From Bacteroides nordii WAL 11050 = JCM 12987 (GTDB lineage: Bacteria > Bacteroidota > Bacteroidia > Bacteroidales > Bacteroidaceae), in assembly GCA_000613465.1 (NCBI GenBank), contig BAJA01000001.1, positions 62,001 through 126,000 of the forward strand: a stretch of DNA of 64,000 bases, read 5' to 3'. The notes under the pieces were generated by a model. The model was not told the origin of the DNA, did not search any database, and saw only the letters and a program-made list of their open reading frames with translations. Positions 1 to 8,403 of this stretch are shown in pieces (position 1 is the stretch's first letter; every line of letters starts with the position of its first letter). Position numbers and translations under genes: made by a program.

Positions 1-1054
1 AGAGTATCAATTTGACGGTTTCCGTTTTGACGGTGTAACCTCAATGTTGTATTATAGCCACGGATTGGGAGAAAGTTTCTCTAATTATGGTGATTATTTT
101 AATGGACACGAAGATGACAATGCAATGTGTTATCTGACGCTTGCCAACGAATTAATTCATATGGTGAATCCTAAAGCAATTACTATTGCAGAAGAAGTTT
201 CGGGTATGCCGGGATTGGCAGCCAAAGTAGAAGATGGTGGTTATGGATTTAACTATCGTATGGCTATGAATATTCCGGACTACTGGATAAAAACTATCAA
301 AGAGAAAATCGATGAAGATTGGAAACCTTCCAGTATGTTTTGGGAAGTTATCAATCGCCGTCAGGATGAAAAGACAATATCCTATGCTGAAAGCCATGAT
401 CAGGCATTAGTAGGTGATAAGACTATTATCTTCCGTCTGATTGATGCCGATATGTACTGGCATATGCAGAAAGGAGATGAAAATTATACTGTAAATCGTG
501 GTATTGCTCTTCATAAGATGATTCGTCTGCTTACTGCTACCACGATTAATGGTGGTTATCTGAATTTCATGGGAAATGAATTCGGACATCCCGAATGGAT
601 TGATTTCCCACGCGAGGGAAATGGCTGGTCGTGCAAGTACGCCCGTCGTCAATGGGATCTGGTAGACAATAAGAATCTGACCTATCACTATATGGCAGAT
701 TTTGACGAAAATATGCTGAAGGTCATTAAAAGCGTGAAAGATTTCCAGGCTACGCCAATACAGGAAATCTGGCATAATGACGGCGATCAGGTACTTGTAT
801 ATCAGCGTAAAGATTTCATATTTGTATTCAACTTCAATCCGAAACAGTCGTTTACAGATTATGGTTTCCTGGTTGCTCCGGGTGCATACGAAGTAATTTT
901 GAACACGGATAGTGTACAGTTTGGGGGCAATGGGTTCTCTGACGATACCATTACACATTTCACGATATCCGATCCTTTATACAAAAAGGAAAAGAAAGAA
1001 TGGTTGAAACTTTATATTCCTGCTCGTACAGCAATGGTATTGCGTAAAAAGTAA
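1..1054 (+). CDS. glgB: 1,4-alpha-glucan branching enzyme, C-terminal part (left edge cuts it)
   Basis: This is the 3' part of a GH13 glycogen branching enzyme; the frame is open from base 2, so the start lies outside the window. It makes alpha-1,6 branches in glycogen in the cytoplasm. The first visible residues hold the nucleophile motif FRFDGVTSM (Asp codon at 29-31), followed by the acid/base region ITIAEEVSGMP and the third catalytic site SYAESHDQALVGD, then the all-beta C-terminal domain. The spelling FDGFRFDGVTSMLYY is that of the eukaryote-type branching enzymes common in Bacteroides, normally about 670 residues, so roughly half is present. The gene ends 13 bp before a strong bidirectional terminator shared with the convergent TPR gene. 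The family assignment is secure. Confidence 0.95.
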   Translation, partial: EYQFDGFRFDGVTSMLYYSHGLGESFSNYGDYFNGHEDDNAMCYLTLANELIHMVNPKAITIAEEVSGMPGLAAKVEDGGYGFNYRMAMNIPDYWIKTIKEKIDEDWKPSSMFWEVINRRQDEKTISYAESHDQALVGDKTIIFRLIDADMYWHMQKGDENYTVNRGIALHKMIRLLTATTINGGYLNFMGNEFGHPEWIDFPREGNGWSCKYARRQWDLVDNKNLTYHYMADFDENMLKVIKSVKDFQATPIQEIWHNDGDQVLVYQRKDFIFVFNFNPKQSFTDYGFLVAPGAYEVILNTDSVQFGGNGFSDDTITHFTISDPLYKKEKKEWLKLYIPARTAMVLRKK

Positions 1055-1067
1055 AATAACTACTGTC

Positions 1068-1120
1068 ATAATAAAGAAAAGAGCCATTTTCATATAGAAA
1101 ATGGCTCTTTTCTTTATTAT
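1068..1120. terminator. Bidirectional terminator between glgB and the TPR gene
   Basis: A perfect 23-bp inverted repeat (1068-1090 and 1098-1120) with a 7-nt loop. The stem core is GAGCCATTTT, and the outer parts are A-rich on the left and T-rich on the right, so it can end transcription in both directions between two convergent genes. Confidence 0.9.
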
Positions 1121-1132
1121 GATAAGCTTTTA

Positions 1133-1867
1133 CTATTTCAGGCTCTCTTCTACCTGTCCCAACATTTTCTTAATTTCAGCTCTATCCGGAGACAAAGCTA
1201 CAGCTTCTTTCAAGTAATCTGAAGCTTTCTTGAAATCGGCATCAGCAGCAGCTTTTTCCGTTGCATATTTGTCTGCATCAGAAGTAGCCAGTGGAGCGGC
1301 TTTTTTCAACACATTAGCTCCATTATTGTAGAACAACACTCCCAGACTGTAAAGAGCATCTGTTTTCCATTTTTTGTTGCTCAGCGTAGTTACTTGTTTG
1401 TAACTTTCTTCTGCCTTATTAATATCATTTGCTTTCTGGAATTTTTGTCCTTCTTTCAAATAATGGATAGCATATAGTTTTTCCATTGTTTTATTACCCG
1501 GAGCAATTTTAAGTCCGGCTTCCAATGTTTCCACCATTTCCGCATCCTTTTTCAAATCTTTTAATGCACCAGCTTTACGGGCATATGCATTGGCTACATT
1601 ATAATTCTTTTGGATGGCCACATCGAAGTATTTCACCGCATCAGCATATTTTTTTATCTGATCAGCACATACACCACAATTATAAGCCATTACGGAATCA
1701 GAATTATTTGTTTGCTTCAAATACGCATCGTATTTAGTAAAAGCAACCTGGTAATTCTTAGCATTTAAAGCGTCATTTCCTTCTTTTTTTAATTGATTAG
1801 GGTCTGTTTGACCAAAGATACTACCTGTGGCACAGCACAAAGCAGCAAGCAAAATAAATTTTCTCAT
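1133..1867 (-). CDS. Secreted tetratricopeptide-repeat protein
   Basis: A 244-residue protein starting MRKFILLAALCC. An upstream in-frame Met at 1915 would put 16 polar residues before the signal peptide, so the start at 1867 is preferred. The signal peptide ends near SIFGQ. The rest is helical TPR-like sequence: a pair of repeats around GNDALNAKNYQVAFTKYD and AYNCGVCADQIKKYADAVKY, then further repeats to the end (KKWKTDALYSLGVLFYNNG). It probably acts as a periplasmic scaffold; the partner is unknown. A -7-like box on the minus strand (TAGCTTTG, 1932-1939) lies upstream. It is convergent with glgB and has no operon partner. Confidence 0.8.
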   Translation of the reverse strand: MRKFILLAALCCATGSIFGQTDPNQLKKEGNDALNAKNYQVAFTKYDAYLKQTNNSDSVMAYNCGVCADQIKKYADAVKYFDVAIQKNYNVANAYARKAGALKDLKKDAEMVETLEAGLKIAPGNKTMEKLYAIHYLKEGQKFQKANDINKAEESYKQVTTLSNKKWKTDALYSLGVLFYNNGANVLKKAAPLATSDADKYATEKAAADADFKKASDYLKEAVALSPDRAEIKKMLGQVEESLK

Positions 1868-2079
1868 GGTTCTTAAAATGTGTCTTTTTAATTGTTTATC
1901 GTTCAAATGTAACAAGAAATGAATAGAATAACAAAGCTATTTTGTTTTTTATAGGCTCTTTCACACTACGAAACATACATTTTATTCACATATGATGGCG
2001 ATAAACATACTTCTTTCTGATTGTTTAGAAAGTACATAAGCCTGTTATCAGTTGATTTATATTAATAAATAGATATAAA

Positions 2080-2177
2080 ATAAAAAGATGGATTCTTCTC
2101 ACGCTTGAGAAGAATCCATCACACACAAACAAAACAAACAATACTCTACATTTTTCTTCTCAGATATCTGTAGAACA
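2080..2177 (-). ncRNA. Candidate small RNA between a -7 box and an intrinsic terminator
   Basis: On the minus strand a -7 box TACATTTG (2184-2191) is followed about 65 nt later by a perfect 15-bp stem (2087-2101 and 2106-2120, loop CGCT) and then a run rich in T. No minus-strand gene reads into this terminator and the stretch has no usable ORF, so a short noncoding transcript of roughly 95 nt is the simplest reading. No clear -33 TTTG is present. It could also be the end of an unseen longer transcript. Confidence 0.35.
2087..2120 (-). terminator. Intrinsic terminator, minus strand
   Basis: Perfect 15-bp stem with arm GATGGATTCTTCTCA and a 4-nt loop. On the minus strand the stem is followed by TTTTTATTTTA, while the plus-strand exit is not T-rich, so the direction is leftward. 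Confidence 0.7.
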
Positions 2178-2565
2178 GTGATACAAATGTATATTGAAAA
2201 AATAAAAGTTGCTATTATGTCTGGAAATTCAGTATCTACATTCGGAAATTTAGTACAAATATTTATTATTTTTAAAACTTGATTATTGCTGATAAGTGGA
2301 GAAATAGGCTATCGATATATTAATACAAACTATTATTGAAATGTATGAATTATCAGCCGAATTTATTTCTACAAAGAATTCATACGAAAGCCTGATATGA
2401 CTTCTAATGATTATTATAAAGCTGACTAAAAAGTAGAATTCAGTTGTATTTCATTGCCACTGCATATGCTCTATTTGTTGATAATCAACCTGTTGTGTAA
2501 TAATTGAATATTACTAAATTTAGGAAAGATATTTTAGTTTGACAGAGTTTGTGCACAACTGAATC

Positions 2566-2595
2566 TTGTTAATTACTTTTTATTTATTAGTTTTG
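2566..2595 (+). promoter_or_regulatory. Bacteroides-type promoter for the gene at 2630
   Basis: TTG at 2566-2568 and TAGTTTTG at 2588-2595, spaced by 19 nt, 34 bp before the start codon. It matches the Bacteroides -33/-7 consensus. Confidence 0.6.
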
Positions 2596-2629
2596 CAGTA
2601 TCAATATAACCAGATAAAATATAGACAAA

Positions 2630-4285
2630 ATGAAGAAATTAAAAAATGTACTACTATTGTTATTACTATTAGCTTCAACAAATAGCATAGCTAGAAGTAG
2701 TTTCTCTCAGGACAGCCCGCGAATTGTTAATATCATTAATTTTATTCGTCAAATAGAACCTAGAGATAAAAATATAACAGAACAGGTTTTATATGAGACT
2801 GTACACGAACAAGTGAAACTGCTCATGAAATACAATTTGCAAGGAACCTTTCTGTTACAGTACGATGCTCTCATTAATCCTCGTTACCAAGCTCTACTTA
2901 AAAAAGAAATAGAACGTGGTTCTGAGGTCGGTGGATGGTGGGAAATTACCCAGCCACACGTTGAAGCTGCAGGATTAACATGGAGAGGACGTTATCCTTG
3001 GGATTGGCATGCAAATGTGGGGTTTGCCACTGGATATACTACTGAAGAAAGAGAGAAACTGATAGACGTCTATATGGAAAAATTCAAATCTATATTTGGT
3101 AGATATCCGTCTTCCATCGGTTCATGGTTTATAGACGCTCATTCGTTAGAATACATGTATGACAAATATGGTATTATAGCTTCCTGTAATTGTAAAGATC
3201 AATATGGAACGGATGGTTACACTTTATGGGGAGGTTATTGGAATCAGGCATATTATCCCAGCCGTCTTAATGGATATATGCCTGCGCAAACAGCCAAAGG
3301 ACAGATACCGGTACCTGTTTTCCGAATGTTGGGAAGTGACCCTATCTATCAATATGACACAGGTGTAGGACATACAATACAAGGAGTTATTACTTTGGAG
3401 CCTGTGTACAAAAATGCAGGTGAAAGCGAGAAATGGGTGAGAAAATTCTTCAAATCTATCTTTGAAGATCCATGTCTTGGGTTCAATTACACACAAGTCG
3501 GACAAGAGAATTCATTCACATGGAATACTATGAGAAAGGGACTTGAAATGCAAATGCCAATTCTTGCATCTTTGCAACAGGAAGGTAAAATCAGAATAGA
3601 AACATTAGAGACTTCGGGTAAATGGTTTAAGAAGAAATATCCTTTGAATCCACCGACATCTGTTACAACACTAACAGATACATATGATAATGGACAAAAA
3701 ACAGTATGGTTTAATAGCCGCTATTATAGGGCAAATCTTCTTTGGGAAAATAATACAATCCGTTTTAGAGACATTCATCTTTTTGATGAAAATCTGGAAT
3801 CTGATTATTTGAAACAAGCTGGTATTTCCAATCAATGTATTTATATGACTTGTCCTATCATTGACGGTTTTCTTTGGAGTACCCCTAATGATTTGGCAGC
3901 TATCCGTATATACACGATGGATAATAGTAATCATCCTAAGGAAATTATTATGGACAAAATGTTTGTTAAAGTAATAGGAAAAAAAGCGACTGAGATAATT
4001 TGTTGTACTGCTTCAGGGAAAGAGTATACTTTTACTATGAATGAAAAACAGATTGAAATAAAGAGTAATGATCAGAATCAGTGGATGATGAGATTGAATG
4101 TAGCCAAAGGTAAAATATTCCCTTTAAATATTGCCAATAACCAACGAATTATGAAAGCGCAAATGAAAAATATCAATTATGGAATCATTTGTGAAAAAGG
4201 TATAATGAAACAAGTTAAAGACGGGGTTTTGTTTGTTCCTGAAAAAAACAAGATTGTAATTGATTGTTCAAATCAAAAAATTTGA
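2630..4285 (+). CDS. Secreted NodB-like (polysaccharide deacetylase fold) protein of unknown specificity
   Basis: A 551-residue protein with a clear signal peptide (poly-Leu core, ending near SIARSSFSQ). The first half looks like the (beta/alpha)7 fold of polysaccharide deacetylases: a segment KYNLQGTFLLQYDAL, then a Glu/Gly-rich ERGSEVGGWWEI, an Arg-Tyr-Pro-Ser segment FGRYPSSIGSWF, and YDKYGIIASCNCKDQ. The second half (from about residue 330) looks like beta-sandwich sequence. The usual metal-binding Asp-His-His set is not obvious, so deacetylase activity cannot be claimed. It is followed 230 bp later by a secreted esterase on the same strand, which suggests a role with acetylated glycans. 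Composition is AT-rich relative to core neighbours. Confidence 0.6.
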   Translation: MKKLKNVLLLLLLLASTNSIARSSFSQDSPRIVNIINFIRQIEPRDKNITEQVLYETVHEQVKLLMKYNLQGTFLLQYDALINPRYQALLKKEIERGSEVGGWWEITQPHVEAAGLTWRGRYPWDWHANVGFATGYTTEEREKLIDVYMEKFKSIFGRYPSSIGSWFIDAHSLEYMYDKYGIIASCNCKDQYGTDGYTLWGGYWNQAYYPSRLNGYMPAQTAKGQIPVPVFRMLGSDPIYQYDTGVGHTIQGVITLEPVYKNAGESEKWVRKFFKSIFEDPCLGFNYTQVGQENSFTWNTMRKGLEMQMPILASLQQEGKIRIETLETSGKWFKKKYPLNPPTSVTTLTDTYDNGQKTVWFNSRYYRANLLWENNTIRFRDIHLFDENLESDYLKQAGISNQCIYMTCPIIDGFLWSTPNDLAAIRIYTMDNSNHPKEIIMDKMFVKVIGKKATEIICCTASGKEYTFTMNEKQIEIKSNDQNQWMMRLNVAKGKIFPLNIANNQRIMKAQMKNINYGIICEKGIMKQVKDGVLFVPEKNKIVIDCSNQKI

Positions 4286-4515
4286 GATTAGGATAATAAG
4301 TAGGTCTTTTGTATGTTAAAAGAATACCTGTTATGTGCTTTTTAAGATTTGAATAAATTGGACTTTTCAAAAACATTTCTCTATAATATAAAACAATCAT
4401 AATCAGTATCACTCAGAGCCTATAAGAAAAATTTATTTATAGTATAATAATTATTTCGACTTTGGGTTCAAGTGATTATTTGTAGTTATGCATTACAATT
4501 AAATAATTCATTAAT

Positions 4516-5391
4516 ATGAAATTTACGATGAGAACAATAACAACTTCCTTTGTTTTTTTGACATTTATTGTTATCTGTAACCCGATTTTTGCTCAATTCA
4601 CAGAAAAAGAATTTGATGTGGATTTATGGGCAAATGGACTCCCTAACACAAATGGTATAGATCATACTCCTTTTGATGATAACATCCAAAATTATAAACC
4701 TTCATTACGGATATTCCTGCCTTCGAAAGAAAGAGCGACCGGGCGTGTTATTATTGCTTGCCCGGGTGGTGCATACGGTGGATTGGCTTATAGACATGAG
4801 GGGTACGATTGGGCTCCGTTCTTCAACCAATTGGGCATTGCTTATGCTGTCCTGAAATATCGTATGCCAAGGGGAAATCGAGAGGTTCCATTCTCTGATG
4901 CGGAAGAGGCCATACGACTCGTAAAAGAAAAAGCAAAAGAGTGGAATATAAATCCGGCAGATATCGGAATTATGGGGTCTTCTGCTGGTGGTCATCTGGC
5001 TTCAACAATAGCGACACATACAAAGGCAGATTTGCGTCCGGCATTTCAAGTATTATTTTATCCGGTAATAACTATGGATAAAGCCTTTACTCACATAGGA
5101 TCGCATGATAATTTATTAAAAAAAGATGCCTCTAAAGAACTGGAAGATATGTATTCTAATGAAAAACATGTGACAGACAAAACTCCCAGAGCCTTTATTG
5201 TTTTTTCTGACGATGATAACGTTGTGCCTACACCTAATGGAGTATATTATTATCTGGCATTAAAGAAGAATAGAGTTCCTGCTTCTATCTTCATTTATCC
5301 ATCAGGAAGACATGGATGGGGATATAAAGGGGATTTTAGGTATCATAAAGAAATGTTGCAAGACTTGAGGGCTTGGCTTGACAGTTTCTAA
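4516..5391 (+). CDS. Secreted alpha/beta-hydrolase, acetyl-esterase type
   Basis: A 291-residue protein with a signal peptide ending near NPIFAQ. It has the alpha/beta-hydrolase layout of Bacteroidetes acetyl(xylan) esterases: an oxyanion-hole region CPGGAYGGLAYRHEG, the nucleophile elbow MGSSAGGHLAST (Ser near residue 156), the acid in FSDDDNVVP and the histidine in SGRHGWGY. The predicted role is removal of acyl groups from carbohydrate in the periplasm. Two Met codons are possible (4516 and 4528); the first is kept because either gives a signal peptide. The gene sits alone after the NodB-like gene, and there is no SusC/SusD pair nearby. The specificity is an inference. Confidence 0.8.
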   Translation: MKFTMRTITTSFVFLTFIVICNPIFAQFTEKEFDVDLWANGLPNTNGIDHTPFDDNIQNYKPSLRIFLPSKERATGRVIIACPGGAYGGLAYRHEGYDWAPFFNQLGIAYAVLKYRMPRGNREVPFSDAEEAIRLVKEKAKEWNINPADIGIMGSSAGGHLASTIATHTKADLRPAFQVLFYPVITMDKAFTHIGSHDNLLKKDASKELEDMYSNEKHVTDKTPRAFIVFSDDDNVVPTPNGVYYYLALKKNRVPASIFIYPSGRHGWGYKGDFRYHKEMLQDLRAWLDSF

Positions 5392-5567
5392 GAAATATGT
5401 GGGAGGAGTAGATTTTTTTCAATAGCGGATATTGCATAAGTTTATTCCAATAATTATAAAAATAGTTTTTAGGGTTCATTTTATACATATGTTTTAAATC
5501 TCCCATAAATGACGGCTGAGCCCAAAACATTAGCTCAGCCGTAGTAACTTATTGATAACCACCCAAA

Positions 5568-5614
5568 CAACGAAAGGCAAGCAGTCTTTTTATTGACTAC
5601 TTGCCTTATCGTTG
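5568..5614 (-). terminator. Stem-loop directly after tRNA-Arg
   Basis: Near-perfect inverted repeat with arms CAACG-AAAGGCAAGCAGTC and GACTACTTGCCTTATCGTTG, abutting the 3' end of the tRNA. It probably ends the tRNA transcript, and could also serve the esterase gene from the other side. Confidence 0.6.
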
Positions 5615-5688
<74 letters not shown>

Positions 5689-5704
5689 ATCCTTAATTGC
5701 GGTG

Positions 5705-5734
5705 CAAAGGTAATGCTTTTTCTGAAACTTCAAA
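5705..5734 (-). promoter_or_regulatory. Promoter of tRNA-Arg
   Basis: On the minus strand TTTG (5734-5731), 18 nt, then TACCTTTG (5712-5705), 16 bp before the mature tRNA 5' end. Confidence 0.75.
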
Positions 5735-5777
5735 AATATTTCTGTATTTTTTTGTGTCTTTCTCTGTGCAGAAAAGG

Positions 5778-7235
5778 CTATAATCCTAAAGGTAAGCCTG
5801 TTAAATACCACAAAATAAATAACAAAGTCCAGGCTATTAAAATGTAAACAGAATAACGCCATGTATATCTTAATAGGGAAAGATAAGAGGAGTTCTTGTC
5901 ATATTGCTGCATATAGGTCAATACTAAAGGCATATAAAAAAGAAAAGGAGTAATGGCATTGGTTGCACTGTCTCCTATACGAAAAGCACACTGCACTACA
6001 TCCGGAGAGACACCTATTTTATCGAATATCGGAATGAAAATGAATGCCATAAATGTCCATTTGGAGGTTGCAGATACCATGATGAGATTGATCAGCGCAC
6101 TGAATATGATAAAAAGGATAAGAGTCGACAAGTTGCCAAACTCAATAGAAGAGAGTAGATTTGCTCCCATTATAGCCAGGCACTTGTCAAGGTGTGAGTA
6201 CTCAAAACAGGCAAACATCTGTGCCGCAAAAAAGGCGATAACAAAATATACTCCCAGTAACTTCATCGGTTGTGCCAAACCTTCTATCACATCTGCATCC
6301 GTACGATACCGCCCTGAACTGAATCCGTAGATCATTCCCATAAGTCCGGCTCCCAAGGAAATGAGAAACAATATTCCCATAATAAAAGGAGAACGCATCA
6401 AATTGCCACTTACACCACGCAAAATACCATAGGAAGAGAAAGTTAGCCAAAGTACTAAAGCAACATAGGCCACGCCTACAATGATGGCCATTGTTAAAGC
6501 ACGGCGTTCCTTACGAGAAAGCGGTTTATAACCTTCAAAGAGTGTACTTCCACCATAATTGCCCATAGCCGGAAGTAATTTACGACGCGTTACCCAATAA
6601 ACTACGGCAGCAATGAGAAAAGTAGAAACAAACATGAAAAAATAATTGCATAACGGCCCCGTATCACCGTGTTCTATACCACCTGCCACTGCGGCTTCTT
6701 CTGTGGTGCGGGCCAGCAAAGGATCCATCGTACTTAATACAACATTAGCACTATAACCGCAAGCTACAGATGCATAAGCTGTGATAATTCCAGCTACCGG
6801 ATGTAACCCCACGGAATGAAACAAAGTAGCAGCAATAGGCAGCAATATAATATAACCAGCATCACCTACTACGTTTGATAGCAATCCCAGGAAAATAACC
6901 CAAAGAATAATTTTCTCTTTCTCCTGCTTTCCACGAATTCCCTGCCGGATACAAGCATCTATAAAGCCGGAGTGTTGCGCTACTCCTATACCAAACATAG
7001 CTACAATTACCATTCCCAAAGGAGCAAATCCTGTGAAATTGGTGACTATATGACGAAGCAACCAGCGAATACCTTCCGGACTTAACAAGCTTTGCACACG
7101 AATTTCCTCACCTGTTTGTGGCAATGTAACGCTTAGTCCGTAGATGTCAAATATCCACGAAAGAAGCACAACGAACATTGTCAGCACAAGGAACATTGTG
7201 GCCGGATGTGGCATGCGCCATTTGCTATTCTTCAT
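5778..7235 (-). CDS. AbgT-family transporter
   Basis: A membrane protein of about 485 residues with 11-12 hydrophobic segments. It matches the AbgT family, whose members take up p-aminobenzoyl-glutamate or export sulfonamide-like antimetabolites. Family signatures visible are the stretch LGLLSNVVGDAGYIILLPIAA, AYASVACGYSANVVLSTMDPLLA and NLIMVSATSKWTFMAFIFIPI. The start chosen is MKNSKWRMPHP at 7235, inside the stop region of the response-regulator gene (11-bp overlap), which implies translational coupling; an upstream in-frame extension to 7280 is less likely. It is the last gene of the sensor-regulator-transporter operon. The substrate is not determinable from sequence. Confidence 0.88.
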   Translation of the reverse strand: MKNSKWRMPHPATMFLVLTMFVVLLSWIFDIYGLSVTLPQTGEEIRVQSLLSPEGIRWLLRHIVTNFTGFAPLGMVIVAMFGIGVAQHSGFIDACIRQGIRGKQEKEKIILWVIFLGLLSNVVGDAGYIILLPIAATLFHSVGLHPVAGIITAYASVACGYSANVVLSTMDPLLARTTEEAAVAGGIEHGDTGPLCNYFFMFVSTFLIAAVVYWVTRRKLLPAMGNYGGSTLFEGYKPLSRKERRALTMAIIVGVAYVALVLWLTFSSYGILRGVSGNLMRSPFIMGILFLISLGAGLMGMIYGFSSGRYRTDADVIEGLAQPMKLLGVYFVIAFFAAQMFACFEYSHLDKCLAIMGANLLSSIEFGNLSTLILFIIFSALINLIMVSATSKWTFMAFIFIPIFDKIGVSPDVVQCAFRIGDSATNAITPFLFYMPLVLTYMQQYDKNSSYLSLLRYTWRYSVYILIAWTLLFILWYLTGLPLGL

Positions 7236-7953
7236 CGGCTTCCAGATTATCAAGATCGAGGATACGAAGTTCAAATGCACGTACTACCAGACGGGTAGCA
7301 TTCACCCCTACCCGTTCTCCATTAGGAAAGAGTCGTCCGACAAGATCGTTCTGCCGTTTTTCGAGCGACTTCACTCCAAAAGGCATACCCTTGAGATTGG
7401 CTATCATCTCTTTGGTATATCCCAAGGCGAGATGGCGTAAAAAACGTTCGTCATATTCATCGATATCGTAATTGATAACAGCTTCTTGGCGTTTGGCATC
7501 GTTACCTACAGAGGCTTTAAAACGATCTACTATCTTCTCAAGTATGGGATAGTTGAATACAAGTTTCTTGCCGTCCATCACTGCTTGTACATCGGTCTTA
7601 GTCAACAGTTCACCTGTCTTCAGGATAATGCCGTCTGCTCCTGCATTCAGTACATCTACCCATAGTTTTTCATTCAATATTTCACCTGTGAAGATAAGCA
7701 CCCGTACTCCTTTGTAACGTTTGAATATATTGCGGCAGATATCTACTCCAATAGTGGTAGAACCACCCAAACCAAGATCGAGCAGTACCAGATCGGGTAA
7801 TTGGGCTTCCATTAACGGCCAGAATTCTGCTTCAGTCATAGCTGTCCCAATAACTTCTGCATTGGGTATTTCATGCCGGAAAATCTCTTCTGTACCTTTT
7901 AATTCCAGCTTTACATCTTCTACGATAATTACTTTAAATTTTCTGTCTTCCAT
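7225..7953 (-). CDS. Response regulator with LuxR-like C-terminal domain
   Basis: A 242-residue cytoplasmic regulator. The N-terminal receiver has the acidic pair in IIVEDVK, the phospho-acceptor Asp in DLVLLDLGLGG (near residue 58), the Thr in VLIFTGE and a Lys in IILKTGE. The C-terminal half (about 170-235) has a helix-turn-helix of the LuxR kind (FLRHLALGYTKEMIANLKG, then a VKSLEKRQNDLV segment). It lies 42 bp after the sensor-kinase ORF and overlaps the AbgT gene, so it is very probably the cognate regulator of the DUF5112/5113 sensor. Its targets are not visible. Confidence 0.85.
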   Translation of the reverse strand: MEDRKFKVIIVEDVKLELKGTEEIFRHEIPNAEVIGTAMTEAEFWPLMEAQLPDLVLLDLGLGGSTTIGVDICRNIFKRYKGVRVLIFTGEILNEKLWVDVLNAGADGIILKTGELLTKTDVQAVMDGKKLVFNYPILEKIVDRFKASVGNDAKRQEAVINYDIDEYDERFLRHLALGYTKEMIANLKGMPFGVKSLEKRQNDLVGRLFPNGERVGVNATRLVVRAFELRILDLDNLEADEE

Positions 7954-7995
7954 ACGTTTCGTTACATATATTGTTATGACTCGTTACACATATTA

Positions 7996-8403
7996 TTATA
8001 CTGCTTTACATCTATTGTTATCATCGCCTGGGTATGGTAAAGTAAACAGTAAACCCTCCCCCACAGCAGGCTCGGCATTGATACGGCATCCACGTCGTCC
8101 GGCAAATTCATCATGATCGCGAATAATTTGCTTACATATCAGATATTCCGTACCGCGGAGTTCTCCTTTTTCACCTGCAGTCATACGTGCCAGATTGGGA
8201 TAAAACAATTGGTTCAGCTCTTCTACGCTCTTTTCGCGACGGGTGTCGGTAAAAAGAAAGCGTACATATTCATCCTCTTCTCTGGCTCTTAATTTCAATA
8301 TTCCGTTTTTAGACCCATCGAGCGCTTCGTCTATCAGATTTTCAAGAAGAAAACGAAGTTGATTGATATCTCCGATAACCCGGCCCTCCGTTGGTTCGAG
8401 CAT
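7996..8403 (-). CDS. HATPase C-terminal part of the DUF5113 sensor kinase, split off by a frameshift
   Basis: A 135-residue ORF that begins with the N-box of a histidine-kinase ATPase domain (DINQLRFLLENLIDEAL) and ends with the G-box-like region (VGEGLLFTLPYP). It is the missing end of the preceding 1300-residue ORF. The two meet at TAATG, where the stop of one and the start of the other share one base. Adding a single T there (GTTAATG to GTTTAATG) restores a continuous reading ...ELSLMLEPTEG. So either an indel has split one gene, or the two parts are translated by coupling. An indel is more likely given the many others in this window. Confidence 0.75.
   Translation of the reverse strand: MLEPTEGRVIGDINQLRFLLENLIDEALDGSKNGILKLRAREEDEYVRFLFTDTRREKSVEELNQLFYPNLARMTAGEKGELRGTEYLICKQIIRDHDEFAGRRGCRINAEPAVGEGLLFTLPYPGDDNNRCKAV

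Larger units (their letters stand above)
1868..2629. other. Long AT-rich intergenic region
   Basis: About 760 bases without a convincing protein gene. It holds the 5' region of the TPR gene on the left, a possible minus-strand small RNA with its own terminator near 2080-2191 (listed separately), and the promoter of the gene at 2630 on the right. Between about 2200 and 2560 I see only AT-rich sequence. Confidence 0.6.

Noticed and set aside
5512..5542. ACGGCTGAGC inverted repeat after the esterase gene
   Set aside because: No T-run follows in either direction, so it was not listed as a terminator.
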